This document shows positions 41,711-51,498 of a DNA stretch of 64,000 nucleotides, in pieces. Below the pieces are notes generated by a model. That model did not search any database, was not told the DNA's origin, and saw only the letters and a program-made list of their open reading frames with translations. The translations under genes and the position numbers were made by a program. This stretch comes from Leucobacter celer subsp. astrifaciens. GTDB taxonomy: Bacteria > Actinomycetota > Actinomycetes > Actinomycetales > Microbacteriaceae. How positions within the stretch are numbered: the first letter of the stretch is position 1; each line of letters opens with the position of its first letter. Location of the stretch: positions 1 to 64,000 of the forward strand of contig NZ_JHEI01000147.1 of NCBI RefSeq assembly GCF_001273835.1, read 5' to 3'.

Positions 41711-43089
41711 CGTGCACTCCGGAGCATCATCTGGGGCAGGTCGCCGAGCGCTCCGACGGTGAACATGGTGAGCGGATCGATGCGTTGCGCACGCGGCTCC
41801 GCGTGCAGCTCGCAGCGCACCGCGAGCACGTGCACGTCGCCCGTGAAGGCGGCCGAGGCGCGTCGGATGCGCGTGGGATCGGGCAGAGCACCCGTGACGA
41901 TCACGACGATGGAGAGCGGCCGCCTGGAGCGGGCGAGGCCACTGGCGAGCGCCTCGAACGGGAGCCCTTCGGGCGCCGACTCCAGCTCCGACCACGCGTT
42001 GAGCAGCTGCTGCGGATCGCGCGCCGGCAGCTCTTCGAGGCCGTCGATGCTGGGTCGCACCCGGCCGGGCGCCCAAGCCGAGGCGATGAAGCGCTCGCGG
42101 CCCTCGCGCACCGCCTGCACCGAGATCGAGGCGGCCACGCTCACGGCCAACTCGAACTCGTCTGCGTTCTGGTACTCCTCGGGTCTGGCGTCGAACAGCA
42201 CCGCGACGCGCGCGGTCTGCGATTCCTCGAACTGGCGCACCATCAGCGTGCCGGTCTTGGCGGTCGATTTCCAGTGCACGTGGCGCATGGCGTCGCCCGG
42301 CGCGTACTCGCGCACGGCGTAGAAGGAGAGGTCGGAATCGGTGAGCCGGCGGCTGGCAGCGCCCTCGAGGTCGCGCACGAGACCGGCCGTGTTCGGCGGC
42401 AGCTGCGCCGTGGCCGGATGCACGTACACGAGGTGCCTCTCGGGCCAGGTGACCTCGCGGCGCAGCAGGCCGAGGGGGTCGCGGCGGGCGATCGTGAGCG
42501 GCCCCACCTGGATCAGACCGCGGTGGGGCGCCGGGATCGTCATCGGCAGCTCCGCCCCCGAGTGCGGTCCGATGAAGGGGATCGTGACCTCGCGCAACGC
42601 GTCGCCGACCGGCAGCTCGGCGACCGCGGGCAGCGCCGGGCGCGCACCCTCGTTCTCCACTCGCAGGCGCAGCTGCACCTCGCCCCCGGCCACCACGCTG
42701 CGCCGGTCGATCTCGATCCCCACCCGGTAGGCGCGGCTGCCGATGAGGAACGGCAGCGCGACGAGCAGCAGCAGTGCGCCGACGGCGGCGACGTACCAGG
42801 CCTCGATCCAGGAGAATCCCGCGCCGAGCGCGACCCCCGTCACCGTGAGCGCGATGACGAACCAGCCGAGCGGCGTGACCGCCTGCACGGTCGCGCGCCA
42901 CGAACGCAGCAGGGTGCGACGGGTGCGGCGCCACCATCTGCGCACGGTGACGCGGCGGCGCTGACCGTTGCCGAGCGCACGCGTCGAGGTGCGCGTCTCG
43001 CCGAGACGCGATCCCGTGCGGGTGCCCCGCGTCGTACCGCCCCGGGTCGCCGTGCGGAACAGCCGGCTGCGGGTGTTCTCCGTGCTCAC
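41707..43089 (-). CDS. DUF58-domain membrane protein
   Basis: 460-aa protein with a basic N-terminal tail, two membrane helices (about 65-110) and a DUF58 region. The DUF58 mark is YAPGDAMRHVHWKSTAKTG, followed by a von Willebrand A-like fold (VAVLFDARPE with a MIDAS-like Asp). Such proteins pair with MoxR ATPases, which may assemble them or load metal. Start GTG at 43089, within GTGA shared with the MoxR stop; its stop overlaps the next start. Confidence 0.88.
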   Translation of the reverse strand: MSTENTRSRLFRTATRGGTTRGTRTGSRLGETRTSTRALGNGQRRRVTVRRWWRRTRRTLLRSWRATVQAVTPLGWFVIALTVTGVALGAGFSWIEAWYVAAVGALLLLVALPFLIGSRAYRVGIEIDRRSVVAGGEVQLRLRVENEGARPALPAVAELPVGDALREVTIPFIGPHSGAELPMTIPAPHRGLIQVGPLTIARRDPLGLLRREVTWPERHLVYVHPATAQLPPNTAGLVRDLEGAASRRLTDSDLSFYAVREYAPGDAMRHVHWKSTAKTGTLMVRQFEESQTARVAVLFDARPEEYQNADEFELAVSVAASISVQAVREGRERFIASAWAPGRVRPSIDGLEELPARDPQQLLNAWSELESAPEGLPFEALASGLARSRRPLSIVVIVTGALPDPTRIRRASAAFTGDVHVLAVRCELHAEPRAQRIDPLTMFTVGALGDLPQMMLRSAR

Positions 43090-44099
43090 GCGGTGCCGTT
43101 CTCCTGCGGGATCGGGGTGTCGATCAGGATCTGGCCGATCACGGCTTCGGCGGTGACGCCGTCGAACTCGGCTTCCGCCTCGAGCACCAGGCGGTGCGCG
43201 AGCGCAGGGATGGCGAGCTCGCGCACGTCGTCGGGCGTGACGTAGGGACGGCCCGAGACGAGCGCCCACGCGGCCGAGAGGCGCACGAGCGCGAGCGCAC
43301 CGCGCACGCTCGCACCGAGCCGCACCTCGCCGGCTCGCCGGCTCGCCTCGACCAGCCGCGAGACGTACTCGGCGATGAGCGGGCTGACGTGCACGGAGCG
43401 CGAGAACTGCTGCAGCTGCGCGAGGGTGCCCGTGTTCATGACGGTCGGCACCTCGGGCGTCACCGAGATCTGCTGCAGGATGCGCATCATCGCGGCGTCA
43501 TCGGGGTAGCCGATCGAGGTCTTCACCATGAAGCGGTCGAGCTGCGCCTCGGGCAGCCGGTAGGTGCCCGCCTGCTCGACCGGGTTCTGGGTGGCGATCA
43601 CGAGGAAGGGCGTGTTGACGATGTGGCTCTGCCCGTCGACCGTGACCTGGTGCTCCTCCATCACTTCGAGCAGCGCGGACTGCGTCTTCGGGCTGGCGCG
43701 GTTGATCTCATCGGCGAGCACGACGTTGGCGAAGATCGGTCCGGCGTGGAACTCGAAGATGCCCTGCTTCTGGTCGTAGACCGTGATGCCGGTGACGTCG
43801 CCGGGCAGCAGGTCGGGCGTGAACTGGATGCGCGACGAGGTGCCGTGCATCGCCTTGGCGAGAGCCCTGGCCAGCGCCGTCTTGCCGGTGCCCGGCACAT
43901 CCTCGAGCAGCACGTGGCCGCCCGCGATCGCGGTGGCGAGCACCAGCTCGATCACACGGCGCTTGCCCTGGATCGCGCGCTCCATCGCGTCGGCCGCGGT
44001 GCGCACGGCGTCGCTCGCCCATCGCGCGCGTTCGTCGGTCAGGGGGCCGGTCGATTCGACGGTGAGCGTGGGCTCGGGTGTCATCTGTGTGTCCTTCAT
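43086..44099 (-). CDS. MoxR-family AAA ATPase
   Basis: 337-aa AAA+ chaperone-like ATPase. Walker A EDVPGTGKTALARAL (about 67-81), Walker B VVLADEINRASPKTQSALLE, sensor 1 VIATQNPVEQ, arginine finger region RLPEAQLDRF, and a C-terminal lid. MoxR proteins act on VWA-domain partners, here the DUF58 protein encoded next. A gap of 67 bp separates it from the giant Ig-like gene upstream. Confidence 0.93.
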   Translation of the reverse strand: MKDTQMTPEPTLTVESTGPLTDERARWASDAVRTAADAMERAIQGKRRVIELVLATAIAGGHVLLEDVPGTGKTALARALAKAMHGTSSRIQFTPDLLPGDVTGITVYDQKQGIFEFHAGPIFANVVLADEINRASPKTQSALLEVMEEHQVTVDGQSHIVNTPFLVIATQNPVEQAGTYRLPEAQLDRFMVKTSIGYPDDAAMMRILQQISVTPEVPTVMNTGTLAQLQQFSRSVHVSPLIAEYVSRLVEASRRAGEVRLGASVRGALALVRLSAAWALVSGRPYVTPDDVRELAIPALAHRLVLEAEAEFDGVTAEAVIGQILIDTPIPQENGTA

Positions 44100-44166
44100 A
44101 TCGATGCGAGATGGTCTGTTCGGGATCGCCGTCCGGCGCTCCGGTCGCCCGGTGCAGGGCTGCCGC

Positions 44167-47100
44167 TCACGGCCCGGTGTCTTCCGGATCTGGCGTTTCC
44201 GGCGGCGCCGGGGGCGCGATGATGCCCGTATAGGTCACCGGGTCCCGACCGGGGATGGTCACGATCACGTCGTTGCCGCTCACCGTATAGGTGATCGGCC
44301 CGCCGGCCTGGCCTGCCGATGTGAAGTACGAGGCGATCGTGGCCTGGCTCGGATCCGCATCATCCGGACCCCGCGGGATCGTACCGTCGGTCTTGGTGAG
44401 AGTGAACGGCCTGAGGCTGCCGTCCGCCGGTCTGATCGAGCCGGGGTGCGAGCAGTTCGTCTCCTGACCGTCGTCGCCCACCGCGCACTGCACCACGCTC
44501 GGCGTCGGGTTCTGCGGTGTGACGGGATCGTGCTTCGGCCCCGGAGAGTCGGCGGAGAGGTTGGCATCCCAGGTGATCTCGCCGGCATTCCAAGAGGCGG
44601 TCACGCCGTCGAACGTCGGGGCCGTCGGCACCGTGTACGTGCCGTTCACAGTGGGAAGCCGCGATCCCGAGCGCTCGGTGTTCGAGGTCGCTTCGCCGCT
44701 CTTCCCGTACGAGTTGGAGGCCGACATCGTGCCGCTGTAGAGCCGATGTTTGCGCAGTGGACCGCCGGTGACGGTAGCACTGGTACTCTCGCCCGCTCCC
44801 CCGGCGATGCTGTAGCGGTAGGTGAGCGCGTCGCCGCCGTTGGCGGCGAAGCCCGACCCTGTCAGCGTCCAGTCGGTGCGATCTGCGCCGCTGAGACTGA
44901 GCAAGACGGTGCCGGTGGTCGGCGCGCCGATGGGGGTCGCGGAAGCCGTCTTCGCAGCTCCACGGCCGCCGTCGGATCCGGTGTAGCCGGGCGGGATCTT
45001 ATCGGCGCTGTCGGCGGCGATCACGCTGAAGGCGTGGGACTCGCCCGCGGGGAACTCTCGGGTGAACGACCCGGCAGAGACCGACTCGGTCGTGCCGTTG
45101 ATCGACAACTCCAGCGCGGGCGCCTGGCTCGAGCCGATGGTCACCCTGACCCGCCCCTTGCCGGAATCAGTGTTCTCCGGCCAGGTCACGGTCTCGGCGC
45201 GGATCGACGGCGAAGTCGGCGGAACGTAGGCCCACGTCTCGGCACCGTTCGCGGTCTGCTCGGACGCGCCCACCGCGTTCACGGCGCGTGCGCCGTACAT
45301 CCGCGGCTGACCGGGTCGGAGACCGGTGACAGTGCAGCTGGCCTGGCCGCCGGCCAGAGAGCAGCTTCCCACCGAGGCGCCGTTCGAGACGAGCTCGACG
45401 CCCGACACCGCCGGGTGCGAGGCCTCGGAGCTGAGCGCGACCGAGAGGGTGACGCTGCTGCCGTCGGCTCGCACCGGAGTGATGCCCACCGGCGCGCGCG
45501 GCACGCCCTGAGCGTCGAGTTCGATGGTGCCCGACCCCGTGCGGTTCTGGGCGTCGCGCACCGTGAAGGTCGCCGTGCACCGACCGCCGGGGCCGCCGGA
45601 ACCCTTGGGCCAGCCGACGCTCACGCCGTTGCCGGACACCTGCAGCGAGCCGTACACGCAGGCCCCGGCGTCGATCGACTCGAGCTTCAGGCCTCCGCCG
45701 CTCTTGCCCGCGAAGGGGTCGTACTCCCCGGGCGCCCCGATGAGCTGGGCCTGGCAGCTCGATCCGACCGTGCAGTTCAGCTGCACCGTCGCGCCCCGCG
45801 GGGCATCCTTCGCGGCCGTTCCCACGCGCAGTGTGAGCGGAGCCGCGCTCTCGCCGGATCCGGTCACGCTCACCGAGAGCACGTCCTGCGCGCCCGGCAC
45901 GGCATCAGCCCGTGCCTGCACCGTCACCTGCGTGCCGGCCGGGCTCACCTCGAAGCTGCCACCGCCGCCGCTCACCTGGAAGGCGAGAGATCCGGTGTTC
46001 CCCTCACGACCACCCTCCCAGCGCACCATGTCGAGCAGGTCGATCGTCTCCGAGGCCCCCGGAGCGACCGTGCGCGTCAGCCCCTCGAGGGTCACCACCG
46101 GCTGATCCGGCACGATCTGCACCGGCACCGACAGCTGCGTCCAGACCTTCTGCTCGGTCAGCTTCACCGAGATCAGGCAGCTGTCGACCCACGGCTGCTC
46201 CTTCCCGGCGCTGTATCGCAGCGACGACGCACCGGTGGCCTCGCAACGCGCCTGAGCCCGCTGCGAGGGGAACGGTCCCACCTTGAACTCGGCGTCGTCG
46301 CCGGGGCCCAGATCCACGATGTCCGCGAGTGCGGCGTCGACCGTCTTGCCCTCGTTCACGCGCAGCGGGGCGAGGCCCGGGGTCAGCGTGAGACGCAGCT
46401 CGTCGAGCGGCGGGATCACGAGGAAGCCGAAGCTCTCGACCTCCGCGCCGGTGAGGTCCTTGCCCGCCAGGCGGAAGGGCACGAGGTCGCCATCCGCGCT
46501 GTAGTTGCCCGAGATGCGGTTGCCGTCGGCCGTGAAGCGCTCGGCGGCCTTGCCCCAGACGGAGAGCTTCAGCGAGCGCACATCGCCTGCGTTCCAGTAG
46601 ACCCGGTCGGTGACCACATCGACGCCGCCGCGCTCCAGCTCGGCGCGATCCCTCGCCGACAGCACGGTGTCGCGCACAGTGGGCGCCTGCTGCCCGACAC
46701 GGGTCGACACCTGCACCACGATGAGCCCGTCGGCCGTGCTCTTGCTCTCGGGCGAGCGCACGGTGTAGCGATATGAGACCGTGCCGGGTTCGTCGCTGCC
46801 GCGCACGAGCACCCGACCCTCCTTCAGCTGGGAGAGGTCCAGTCGGTCGAGCAGCTGCCGGTACTGCGCCGACTCCGTGCCGCCGGCGACATTGGGAACC
46901 ACCTCGACCAGCTGCAGCTTGCCGCCGGCCGGATCGATGTCGTTGTCGAGCGGCTGCACGACCGCGGGCTCCTGGGAGCCCTGCACCAGCCGCACGTAGT
47001 CGCTGTAGGTGATCGGCGCGCCGGCCTCGGGGTCCGTCTCGGTGACGATCACCCGAAGGCGCCCCTCGGCTTCCCCGCCGAACTCATCGCGCACGGAGTA

Positions 47101-50100
47101 TCCGAGCACGCGCACCCCGGCTTCCGCCTGCGCGGACGCCTCCACCAGGATCGCGGAACTGCGCGGGGCCAGCGTCGTGGAGAGCTGGGGATCGTCCGAG
47201 GCGCCGACGCCGAGCAGCCGCACGCGATCACCATCGGGATCGACTCCCGACAGCGGCACCTGCGTCGTCACCCGTTCACCCGGTGCGAGCCGCACCGTCA
47301 GCGCGCGGGGCTGCGGGTCCCGGTTGCCGTCGCGCGGCAGCACGGTCACCCGCACGTGACCGACGTCGCTCGCCTCGGGAGTGCTCGCGCCGTAGGTCGT
47401 GTAGCTGAGCGTGTAGGTGCCGGGCTCGCTCGGTGCGAGGTACCGCAGCGTGTTCCCCGAGGCGAAGGCGAGTTCGCCCTTCGCGCCCGAGCCGCTGATC
47501 TCCGGGTGCAGCACGAGGCGCTGCCCCGGGGGCGAGACATCGTTGTCGAGCACCGGGATGTCGGCGATGGATCCCGCGCGCACCGTGATGTTGTCGGCCA
47601 CCGCGATCGCACCGGCCTCACCCGATTCGGGAACCTGGAACACCGTGAGCCTGCCGATCGCGGTGTCGCCGCCCTCGGCGATCGCCACGTCGACCGAGCC
47701 GATGCGGCCCGGCGCCCCGTCGGGCGTGCTGCCCGAGACCCGCACCTGAGCGTGCTCGATCACGTCGGCGCGCAGTTCTCCGTCGACGGTCTTCGCCCCC
47801 CGCACCACCAGAGCACGGCCGTTGGCGCCGGGAACGGCGTCGAGCACGTCGACGGTGGTGTCCGCGAGCGGGCGCACGAAGGCCCGCATCGGGGGAAGCG
47901 CGAGTTCGGGCCGTGCTTCGACGGCGGTGACGCGCATCACGCCGTCGATCTCGGCGTCGGTTCCGGTGTCGCGAGCCGTGATCGCGATCACGGTCACACC
48001 CGGCTGCTTCGCCGTCACCTCGATGGTGCCCGCGTTCACGCTCGCCACAACCTCGGCTTTGCCGCTCTGCACCGAGGCGTCGACGAGCGCGTACGACCCC
48101 GATCCGCCCACGATGCGGCCGAGTGGTCGCACCCCGCTCGGCTGTCCCACCTGCGCCGTCGCCGCGATCGGGCTCAGCACGGCCTTCGCGTTGCTGCGGA
48201 TCTGCACGACGAGTTCTCGATCGGTCGTATCGCCGCGGCTGTCGGCCACCCGCAGCCGCACCACGACCTCCCCGTCGGGCGCGTTGGGGTCGGCGTGGCG
48301 CAGCGCCAGCCGGCCATCCGCCGTGACGAGTGCGCGCACCGGGTCCTCGGAGTTCGCCGGTGTCGCCGATTCGAGCATCATGGGATCGCCCTGCGGGTCG
48401 ACCCACCCCTCCAGCACGGGCAGCACCAGGGTGCCGCCCGGGGCGAGCTCGGGGCTCGGCCACTCCCGCTGGCACCCCTCCACCGGGCACCACTGGGGTG
48501 CGGAGTTCTCGTCGGGGCCGGCCACCGTCAGCGACACCGTGGCGGCCTCCGAGACGTTCACACCGTCGGTGATGCGGTAGCTGAACCGCGTCGAGCCCGT
48601 CGCGTCGTCAGCCGGGCGGATCACGAGCGACTGCCCGTCGGGGAGCACCGACAGCGCACCGAACTCCGGGGCCAGACCGTCGCCCAGCCCCTCCGTCACG
48701 ATCGTGAGCACGTCTTTGCGGTTGGGATCGAAATCGTTGAGCAGCACCGGAAGCAGGGCGGGCTCGCCCGCACGCACGCCGAAGGCGTCGTCCACGGCGA
48801 CCGGCGGCTCCTGCTCGGTGACGTCGGTGACGACGACCGTGCCGCTGCGCTCCTTGGGAGGATCGGCGAGGGACCACTGCTCCACGGGGATCAGCTTGCC
48901 GTCGGGCACGGTCCACAGCATGCCCGTCTTCACCTCGGAGAGCAGCGCGCTCGTGCCGCTGCTGCGGATCACCGGCTCGGGGTCGCCCGGCAGGTCGACG
49001 CTGTCGTCCAGTTCGAGCTGCCGCACCTCGTCGTCGGCCCAGAGCCGGGCGCCGGCCTGACCGATCCAGGCCGCATAGCGCTCGGCGCCGAGCGACACCG
49101 GCTGCGCGGCGACGCCGGCGGCCTCGGCGACGCGAACGAGCTCGCCGTCGTGCAGCGACCAGAGCCCCGCGGCGTCGGCCACGAGCACGGCATCGCCCGC
49201 GGCGGCGCCGCTCGACGCCTGCAGCCGCGGGTCCCCCGCAGCATCGATCTCGGCCGGATCCCCCGCTCCCTCGCGCCACAGGCGGCCGGCCTCGGGCTCG
49301 AGAATCGCCCACTCCCCCGCCACGATCGCGAGCTGCGCGTCGTCCGCGACGATCTCCTCGGGCACCCGGTCGACGCCCACGAACTCGTCGCGCTCGAGCG
49401 AGTACCAGCGCACCTCGTGATCGGCGGCAGAGAACAGCGCTACCGAACCCTCGTCGTCGAGAGCGACCGCCGTCGCGAAGAATCTCGTCGGCTCTTCGTC
49501 GCTTTCCTCGTCCTGCTCCCGCGCTCGCTCCTCGGCGAAGGGGTCGAGCAGCCGCGGATCCTGGAGTTGCGTCGCCGCACCTCCCGCCTCGGCGAAACGG
49601 CTCAGGTAGGCCTCGCCCTCCTCCGTGCGCAGCAGCACCGCGTCGGCCGCGACGATCGCGTCGCGAGTGCCGTCGGGCAGACGCAGCGCGCCGGCCGCGT
49701 CGCCCCCGGCGCTCACCGGCTGCGCGCTCGTCCCGTCACCGGCATCGGGCCCACCGGCATCGGCTCCATCGCCCCCGGCGGGCGCCGACTCCTCGACCAG
49801 GTCGCGCGGCAGCGTCGGATCGATGTTCCAGGCACGGCCGTTGCCGTGGCTCAGCACGACGCCATGGCCGCCCGCCTGCAGCAGGCCGCTCGGATCCTCG
49901 ACGCTGCGCACCGTATCGATCTCGGCTGTCAGCGTGTTCACCCGCGCGTACTGCCCCGCGCTGCGCAGCGCCCACACCGAGGGATCCTCGCGCGGCGCCT
50001 CCCGCGCATCGTACCCCGCGGCGATCACCGCGATGGTCGCGATCATCGCGATCGACGCTCCGCCGGCGACCCACGTCAGCACGCGGGAGCGCAGACTCTG

Positions 50101-50157
50101 GCCCGAACGGGGCCGCGATGATCCCGCGCCGCGCCGCGCGCCGCCCTGCCGGGCCAT
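44167..50157 (-). CDS. Giant Ig/FN3-like signal-anchored surface protein
   Basis: 1996-aa protein. A basic N-terminus and one membrane helix (about 27-48) put the rest outside. Next a region of short repeats (about 65-420) with beta-propeller-like strands, then at least three cadherin/Big_9-type Ig domains marked by DDAFGVRAGEPALLPVLLND, ADNITVRAG...LDNDV and QGSQEPAVVQPLDNDIDP, more Ig-like units, and FN3-like domains toward the end. The tail is Pro-rich (APPAPPETPDPEDTGP) with no wall anchor. I prefer the ATG at 50157, with GGGAGG 6 bp upstream; a GTG one codon earlier is possible. It overlaps the kinase stop (TGATG). I infer that it senses or scaffolds the envelope for the kinase system. 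Confidence 0.85.
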   Translation of the reverse strand: MARQGGARRGAGSSRPRSGQSLRSRVLTWVAGGASIAMIATIAVIAAGYDAREAPREDPSVWALRSAGQYARVNTLTAEIDTVRSVEDPSGLLQAGGHGVVLSHGNGRAWNIDPTLPRDLVEESAPAGGDGADAGGPDAGDGTSAQPVSAGGDAAGALRLPDGTRDAIVAADAVLLRTEEGEAYLSRFAEAGGAATQLQDPRLLDPFAEERAREQDEESDEEPTRFFATAVALDDEGSVALFSAADHEVRWYSLERDEFVGVDRVPEEIVADDAQLAIVAGEWAILEPEAGRLWREGAGDPAEIDAAGDPRLQASSGAAAGDAVLVADAAGLWSLHDGELVRVAEAAGVAAQPVSLGAERYAAWIGQAGARLWADDEVRQLELDDSVDLPGDPEPVIRSSGTSALLSEVKTGMLWTVPDGKLIPVEQWSLADPPKERSGTVVVTDVTEQEPPVAVDDAFGVRAGEPALLPVLLNDFDPNRKDVLTIVTEGLGDGLAPEFGALSVLPDGQSLVIRPADDATGSTRFSYRITDGVNVSEAATVSLTVAGPDENSAPQWCPVEGCQREWPSPELAPGGTLVLPVLEGWVDPQGDPMMLESATPANSEDPVRALVTADGRLALRHADPNAPDGEVVVRLRVADSRGDTTDRELVVQIRSNAKAVLSPIAATAQVGQPSGVRPLGRIVGGSGSYALVDASVQSGKAEVVASVNAGTIEVTAKQPGVTVIAITARDTGTDAEIDGVMRVTAVEARPELALPPMRAFVRPLADTTVDVLDAVPGANGRALVVRGAKTVDGELRADVIEHAQVRVSGSTPDGAPGRIGSVDVAIAEGGDTAIGRLTVFQVPESGEAGAIAVADNITVRAGSIADIPVLDNDVSPPGQRLVLHPEISGSGAKGELAFASGNTLRYLAPSEPGTYTLSYTTYGASTPEASDVGHVRVTVLPRDGNRDPQPRALTVRLAPGERVTTQVPLSGVDPDGDRVRLLGVGASDDPQLSTTLAPRSSAILVEASAQAEAGVRVLGYSVRDEFGGEAEGRLRVIVTETDPEAGAPITYSDYVRLVQGSQEPAVVQPLDNDIDPAGGKLQLVEVVPNVAGGTESAQYRQLLDRLDLSQLKEGRVLVRGSDEPGTVSYRYTVRSPESKSTADGLIVVQVSTRVGQQAPTVRDTVLSARDRAELERGGVDVVTDRVYWNAGDVRSLKLSVWGKAAERFTADGNRISGNYSADGDLVPFRLAGKDLTGAEVESFGFLVIPPLDELRLTLTPGLAPLRVNEGKTVDAALADIVDLGPGDDAEFKVGPFPSQRAQARCEATGASSLRYSAGKEQPWVDSCLISVKLTEQKVWTQLSVPVQIVPDQPVVTLEGLTRTVAPGASETIDLLDMVRWEGGREGNTGSLAFQVSGGGGSFEVSPAGTQVTVQARADAVPGAQDVLSVSVTGSGESAAPLTLRVGTAAKDAPRGATVQLNCTVGSSCQAQLIGAPGEYDPFAGKSGGGLKLESIDAGACVYGSLQVSGNGVSVGWPKGSGGPGGRCTATFTVRDAQNRTGSGTIELDAQGVPRAPVGITPVRADGSSVTLSVALSSEASHPAVSGVELVSNGASVGSCSLAGGQASCTVTGLRPGQPRMYGARAVNAVGASEQTANGAETWAYVPPTSPSIRAETVTWPENTDSGKGRVRVTIGSSQAPALELSINGTTESVSAGSFTREFPAGESHAFSVIAADSADKIPPGYTGSDGGRGAAKTASATPIGAPTTGTVLLSLSGADRTDWTLTGSGFAANGGDALTYRYSIAGGAGESTSATVTGGPLRKHRLYSGTMSASNSYGKSGEATSNTERSGSRLPTVNGTYTVPTAPTFDGVTASWNAGEITWDANLSADSPGPKHDPVTPQNPTPSVVQCAVGDDGQETNCSHPGSIRPADGSLRPFTLTKTDGTIPRGPDDADPSQATIASYFTSAGQAGGPITYTVSGNDVIVTIPGRDPVTYTGIIAPPAPPETPDPEDTGP

Positions 50158-51269
50158 CACAGGCCTCCCATGAGCGCGAAGACCACCGCGGCGATGCCCA
50201 GTACGGCCACGGCCGATCCCGCTCCGATGAGGGCAGGTTTCAGCGCCGACGGCGAGCGGCGCGGCTCGTCGGTGCGATCTCGTCGCTGCTGCTGCGCCAG
50301 CTCGGCCCGCTTCTGCGCGCGGCTCGACTCCTGCACCGTCGAGATCGTGGGCCCGCGCACGCCGCGCACCGCGGACGGCGGCGTGACCCAGGCCGACTCG
50401 ATGACGTCGAGCGGTGTGACGTTGAAACGGTAGTGCAGCTGCAACTGCTGCAGGGCCGCTCCGAACTCCCGCATCGAAGCGAAGCGCTGCTCGGGCTGCT
50501 TCGCGAGCGTGCGGGCGATCACGGCGTCGAATGCCTCGTAGCCCGTGGCGCCGGGCACCGGCGTATAGACGGCTCGCATGATCCTCTCCTGCAGCTTCTC
50601 CTGCGTCTGCCGCTTGCCGTCCTGGCTGGCGAAGGGCGCCCGGCCGGCGGCGAAGGTGTAGAGCGTCGCCCCGAGGGACCAGATCTCGCTCGCGATCGTA
50701 CCGCTCGTCTGGCCGGAGACCACCTCGGGCGCCGCCCAGGGGATGGACATGGCCTGGCTCGTGCCCTCCCCTCGCATCTGTCCGCGCAGCGATACGATGC
50801 CGAAGTCGGCGAGCACCGGCCGTCCCGTCGTGGCGAGCAGCACGTTCGAGGGCTTGATATCCCGGTGCAGCACGCCGGACTGGTGCGCCGTCTCGAGCGC
50901 GCCCGAGAGCCTCACTCCGGCGTCGAGCACCTGTTCGAGGGGCACCGGGCTGCCCTTCGAACGGTTGCGGAAGGACTCGGGGCAGTACTCCATGGCGATG
51001 TAGGGTCGCCCATCGCTCGATACGCTCGCGCTGAAGATCGACACGATGGAGGGATGGCTCGACAGACGCGCCATCGCGTCGGCCTCGGCCTCGAAGGCCG
51101 AGCGATCGCTCGCCGTCGCAAGATCCTCACCCAGCACCTTGATCGCAACCACCCTGCGAGGCATATCCTGCTCATACTGATACACCTGGGCGAAGCCACC
51201 AGAACCCAGAGGCCTGACATAGCTGAAACCTGAAATACGCGGAGGCTTCACCGCTGCACTCTTAGGCAT
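50157..51269 (-). CDS. Membrane-anchored Ser/Thr protein kinase
   Basis: 370-aa eukaryotic-type kinase. Gly loop LGSGGFAQVY, catalytic Lys in VVAIKVLGED, catalytic loop LHRDIKPSNVLL, metal motif ADFGIVSL and WAAPEVVSG are intact, so it should be active. A juxtamembrane tail and one C-terminal helix follow (about 340-365), with only a few residues outside, hence no PASTA sensor; the giant protein encoded next may sense for it. I start at ATG 51269 (MPKSAAVKPPR), with GGAG 7 bp upstream; ATG 51296 is an alternative. First gene of an eight-gene minus-strand cluster ending at 36214. Confidence 0.9.
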   Translation of the reverse strand: MPKSAAVKPPRISGFSYVRPLGSGGFAQVYQYEQDMPRRVVAIKVLGEDLATASDRSAFEAEADAMARLSSHPSIVSIFSASVSSDGRPYIAMEYCPESFRNRSKGSPVPLEQVLDAGVRLSGALETAHQSGVLHRDIKPSNVLLATTGRPVLADFGIVSLRGQMRGEGTSQAMSIPWAAPEVVSGQTSGTIASEIWSLGATLYTFAAGRAPFASQDGKRQTQEKLQERIMRAVYTPVPGATGYEAFDAVIARTLAKQPEQRFASMREFGAALQQLQLHYRFNVTPLDVIESAWVTPPSAVRGVRGPTISTVQESSRAQKRAELAQQQRRDRTDEPRRSPSALKPALIGAGSAVAVLGIAAVVFALMGGL

Positions 51270-51322
51270 CGGACTGCTCCGCGCAGACTTCCCCATACGC
51301 AGACATACCCCATAGCCTAAAG

Positions 51323-51363
51323 CACGAACGGCCCCTCCGCGCACAGCGGAGGGGCCGTTCGTG
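51323..51363 (-). terminator. Terminator hairpin after rplA
   Basis: Perfect 18-bp arms CACGAACGGCCCCTCCGC / GCGGAGGGGCCGTTCGTG with a 5-nt loop, followed by a short AT-rich stretch (CTTTAGGCTATG on the minus strand). It separates the ribosomal operon from the kinase cluster, both on the minus strand. The promoter of the kinase cluster must lie just after it. Confidence 0.85.
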
Positions 51364-51387
51364 AGCGCCCGCTTACCGGGGCCTCAC

Positions 51388-51474
51388 CGTCGCCGGAGGC
51401 GACAGTAGGAGCCGACTTCTCGCCGACTCAGCGGCGGAAATCCTACTCGTCGCCGGAGGCGACAGTCGGAGCCG
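51388..51474. repeat. Two 27-bp hairpin repeats after rplA
   Basis: Copies at 51388-51414 and 51448-51474 differ at one base. Each contains the hairpin GTCGCCGGAGGCGAC. They lie between rplA and its terminator; no gene is visible here. Confidence 0.75.
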
Positions 51475-51498
51475 GCCGCAGTCGGCTCGACGAAAAGC

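Noticed and set aside
41711..42937. N-terminal extension of the transglutaminase-like frame
   Set aside because: It lies antiphase within the DUF58 gene; the coupled ATG at 41710 gives a normal membrane protein.
47356..50121. 921-aa open frame on the plus strand opposite the giant Ig-like gene
   Set aside because: Same kind of shadow; composition dominated by Arg, Ala, His and Gly, while the minus strand encodes recognisable domains.
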